Source: an uncultured Bacteroidales bacterium (GTDB lineage Bacteria; Bacteroidota; Bacteroidia; Bacteroidales; Bacteroidaceae). From it: a stretch of DNA of 7,162 nucleotides. The notes under the pieces were generated by a model. That model saw only the letters and a list, made by a program, of their open reading frames with translations. It had not been told where the DNA came from and did no database searches. The stretch is from the NCBI GenBank assembly GCA_945837185.1, contig CAMAMZ010000107.1, positions 1-7,162 on the forward strand. Reading direction: 5' to 3'. Made by a program: the position numbers and the translations under genes. Position 1 is the first letter of the stretch; each line of letters starts with the position of its first letter. Shown piece by piece: positions 5,688-7,162 of the stretch.

Positions 5688-7064
5688 ATGGCACAACGAC
5701 CTTCAATTCCAAAAGGAACGCGCGACTTCGGGCCGGTTGAAATGGCCAAGCGCAATTATATCTTCGATACCATCAGGCAGGTGTATGCGCTCTATGGCTT
5801 CCAGCAGATAGAAACGCCAGCCATGGAAACGCTTCAGACGCTCATGGGAAAATATGGGGAGGAAGGCGATAAGCTCCTCTTTAAAGTACTCAATTCGGGC
5901 GACTATCTCGGTAAGGTGACAGATGAGGAACTGCTCGGGCGCAACAGTTTGAAACTGGCTGCACGGTTGTGCGAAAAAGGATTGCGTTATGACCTCACGG
6001 TGCCCTTTGCACGCTATGTGGTGATGCATCGTGAAGAACTACAACTTCCTTTCAAACGCTATCAGATTCAACCTGTTTGGCGTGCCGACAGGCCACAGAA
6101 GGGGCGCTATCGTGAATTCTTCCAGTGCGATGCCGATGTGGTGGGTTCTGATTCGCTCCTCAACGAGGTGGAACTTATGCAGATTGTCGACACGGTGTTC
6201 ACACGTTTCGGTATACGTGTACTGATAAAAATCAATAACCGCAAGATTCTCACGGGTATTGCAGAGGTGATAGGTGAAGCCGACAAGATAGTTGATATCA
6301 CCGTGGCCATCGACAAACTCGACAAGATAGGGCTTGATGCCGTGAACGAGGAACTCCGTGCCTGTGGCATCAGCAGCGAGGCCATAGAGAAATTGCAACC
6401 CATCATCAGCATGCAGGGCAGCAACGAGCAGAAACTGCACACCATAGAGCAAGTGCTGGCACAGTCGGCAATCGGTGTGAAGGGTGTGGAGGAAACGCGT
6501 TTCATCTTGCAGACACTCCAAACGGCAGGGTTGCGAAACGATATAGAACTCGACCTCACATTGGCACGAGGATTGAACTATTATACAGGTGCTATCTTCG
6601 AAGTGAAGGCGCTCGACACGCCTATGGGAAGCATCACGGGAGGAGGACGCTACGATAATCTTACGGGCATCTTCGGTATGCCGGGATTGAGTGGTGTAGG
6701 AATCTCCTTTGGTGCCGACCGCATCTACGATGTACTTAATACGCTCAACCTCTATCCGCAGGAAACACTGAATGCCACCCAACTGCTGTTCATCAATTTT
6801 GGGCAACAGGAAACGAACTATTGTCTTCCTATATTGGCCGAAGCTCGCGCACAAGGCATTCGTACAGAGATTTTCCCCGATGCTGTGAAGATGAAGAAGC
6901 AGATGAGCTATGCCAATGCCAAGCATATACCGTTTGTGGCCTTAGTGGGTGAAAACGAGATGCAGGAAGGCAAAGTGATGTTGAAACACATGGAGAGCGG
7001 TACCCAGCAGTTGGTGTCTCCAGAGGAGTTGATAAACATCGTGAAAAAAGGTGCAATCCAATAA
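5688..7064 (+). CDS. hisS: Histidyl-tRNA synthetase
   Basis: HisS charges tRNA-His with histidine using ATP, through a class II synthetase fold. The 458-aa protein begins with the typical PKGTRDFGPVE (8-18). RYDLTVPFARY (100-110) is a conserved HisRS segment. Motif 2 runs from about 124 (YQIQPVWRADRPQKGRYREF), with the ATP-binding Arg132. The HisRS-specific histidine-binding segment ARGLNYYTG is at 293-301, and motif 3 comprises GGGRYDNL (318-325) and the later GVGISFGADRI. The C-terminal ~95 residues, from about TQLLFINFGQQE, form the anticodon-binding domain. An insertion domain lies between about 185 and 285. The gap to purA is only 3 bases, so it is almost certainly in the same operon. 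Nothing appears truncated or broken. Confidence 0.98.
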   Translation: MAQRPSIPKGTRDFGPVEMAKRNYIFDTIRQVYALYGFQQIETPAMETLQTLMGKYGEEGDKLLFKVLNSGDYLGKVTDEELLGRNSLKLAARLCEKGLRYDLTVPFARYVVMHREELQLPFKRYQIQPVWRADRPQKGRYREFFQCDADVVGSDSLLNEVELMQIVDTVFTRFGIRVLIKINNRKILTGIAEVIGEADKIVDITVAIDKLDKIGLDAVNEELRACGISSEAIEKLQPIISMQGSNEQKLHTIEQVLAQSAIGVKGVEETRFILQTLQTAGLRNDIELDLTLARGLNYYTGAIFEVKALDTPMGSITGGGRYDNLTGIFGMPGLSGVGISFGADRIYDVLNTLNLYPQETLNATQLLFINFGQQETNYCLPILAEARAQGIRTEIFPDAVKMKKQMSYANAKHIPFVALVGENEMQEGKVMLKHMESGTQQLVSPEELINIVKKGAIQ

Positions 7065-7122
7065 TTGCAGCCTTCAAATGTTGTAACAACATCATAGAAA
7101 GGTGCATGCTACAAATCTGTAG
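7050..7122 (+). terminator. Cluster of small inverted repeats at the hisS 3' end
   Basis: Three short stems follow one another: GGTGCAAT with ATTGCA-g-CC (7050-7057 and 7064-7072, overlapping the stop, one bulged G); ATGTTG-TAA-CAACAT (7078-7092); and CTACA-AATC-TGTAG (7109-7122). None is followed by a clear T-run. They may mark the transcript 3' end or protect it from exonucleases, but an intrinsic terminator is not proven. Confidence 0.3.
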
Positions 7123-7162
7123 GAATATTGTATAATAAAAGCCTTCAGTTCTCTTCTTGAGT

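Noticed and set aside
4317..5696. 459-aa minus-strand open frame antisense to purA and the end of the Fur-family gene
   Set aside because: It lies almost wholly opposite purA, whose motifs are complete. The translation is His/Cys/Ile-rich with no recognisable domain, so it is a codon-usage shadow.
6039..6926. 295-aa minus-strand open frame opposite hisS
   Set aside because: hisS is complete with all class II motifs on the + strand; the antisense frame shows no family resemblance.

Overview
The window looks like an ordinary chromosomal segment of a Bacteroidales bacterium, most likely Prevotella-like. The evidence is the protein types (an M49 peptidase with a HECLGHGSG site, a small AraC-type regulator, a Fur-family protein next to purA), AT-rich leaders without strong Shine-Dalgarno sequences, and two exact matches to the Bacteroidetes -7 element TAnnTTTG just ahead of genes. 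The genus is inferred, not shown.

Layout, with all genes on the + strand. Bases 1-501 hold no gene I can support; this is a C-poor leader region with a tandem 10-bp repeat and candidate promoter elements. Bases 502-993 encode a 163-aa stand-alone AraC-type DNA-binding protein. Bases 994-1165 are non-coding and can form a two-part stem-loop. Bases 1166-3118 encode a 650-aa dipeptidyl peptidase III without a signal peptide. A short gap with a GC-rich inverted repeat leads to a 206-aa AlkD-like HEAT-repeat protein (3213-3833). A well-matched promoter element then precedes a tight cluster: Fur-family regulator (3910-4407), purA (4404-5684, 4-bp ATGA overlap) and hisS (5688-7064, 3-nt gap). The last 98 bases hold several small inverted repeats and no gene.

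The three-gene cluster is the clearest functional unit. A metal-binding regulator is translationally coupled to adenylosuccinate synthetase, the committed step to AMP, and histidyl-tRNA synthetase follows at once. The upstream genes (AraC-type regulator, peptidase, HEAT-repeat protein) share a strand but have gaps of about 90-170 bases, so they may be separate transcripts.

I found no mobile element, CRISPR array, tRNA, rRNA or clearly new system. The points most worth a second look are the Fur homologue, whose second metal site appears degenerate; the AlkD-like protein, which seems to lack the known glycosylase residues; and the structured leader before the peptidase gene. Protein comparisons were made by eye from memory of the families, without database searches.
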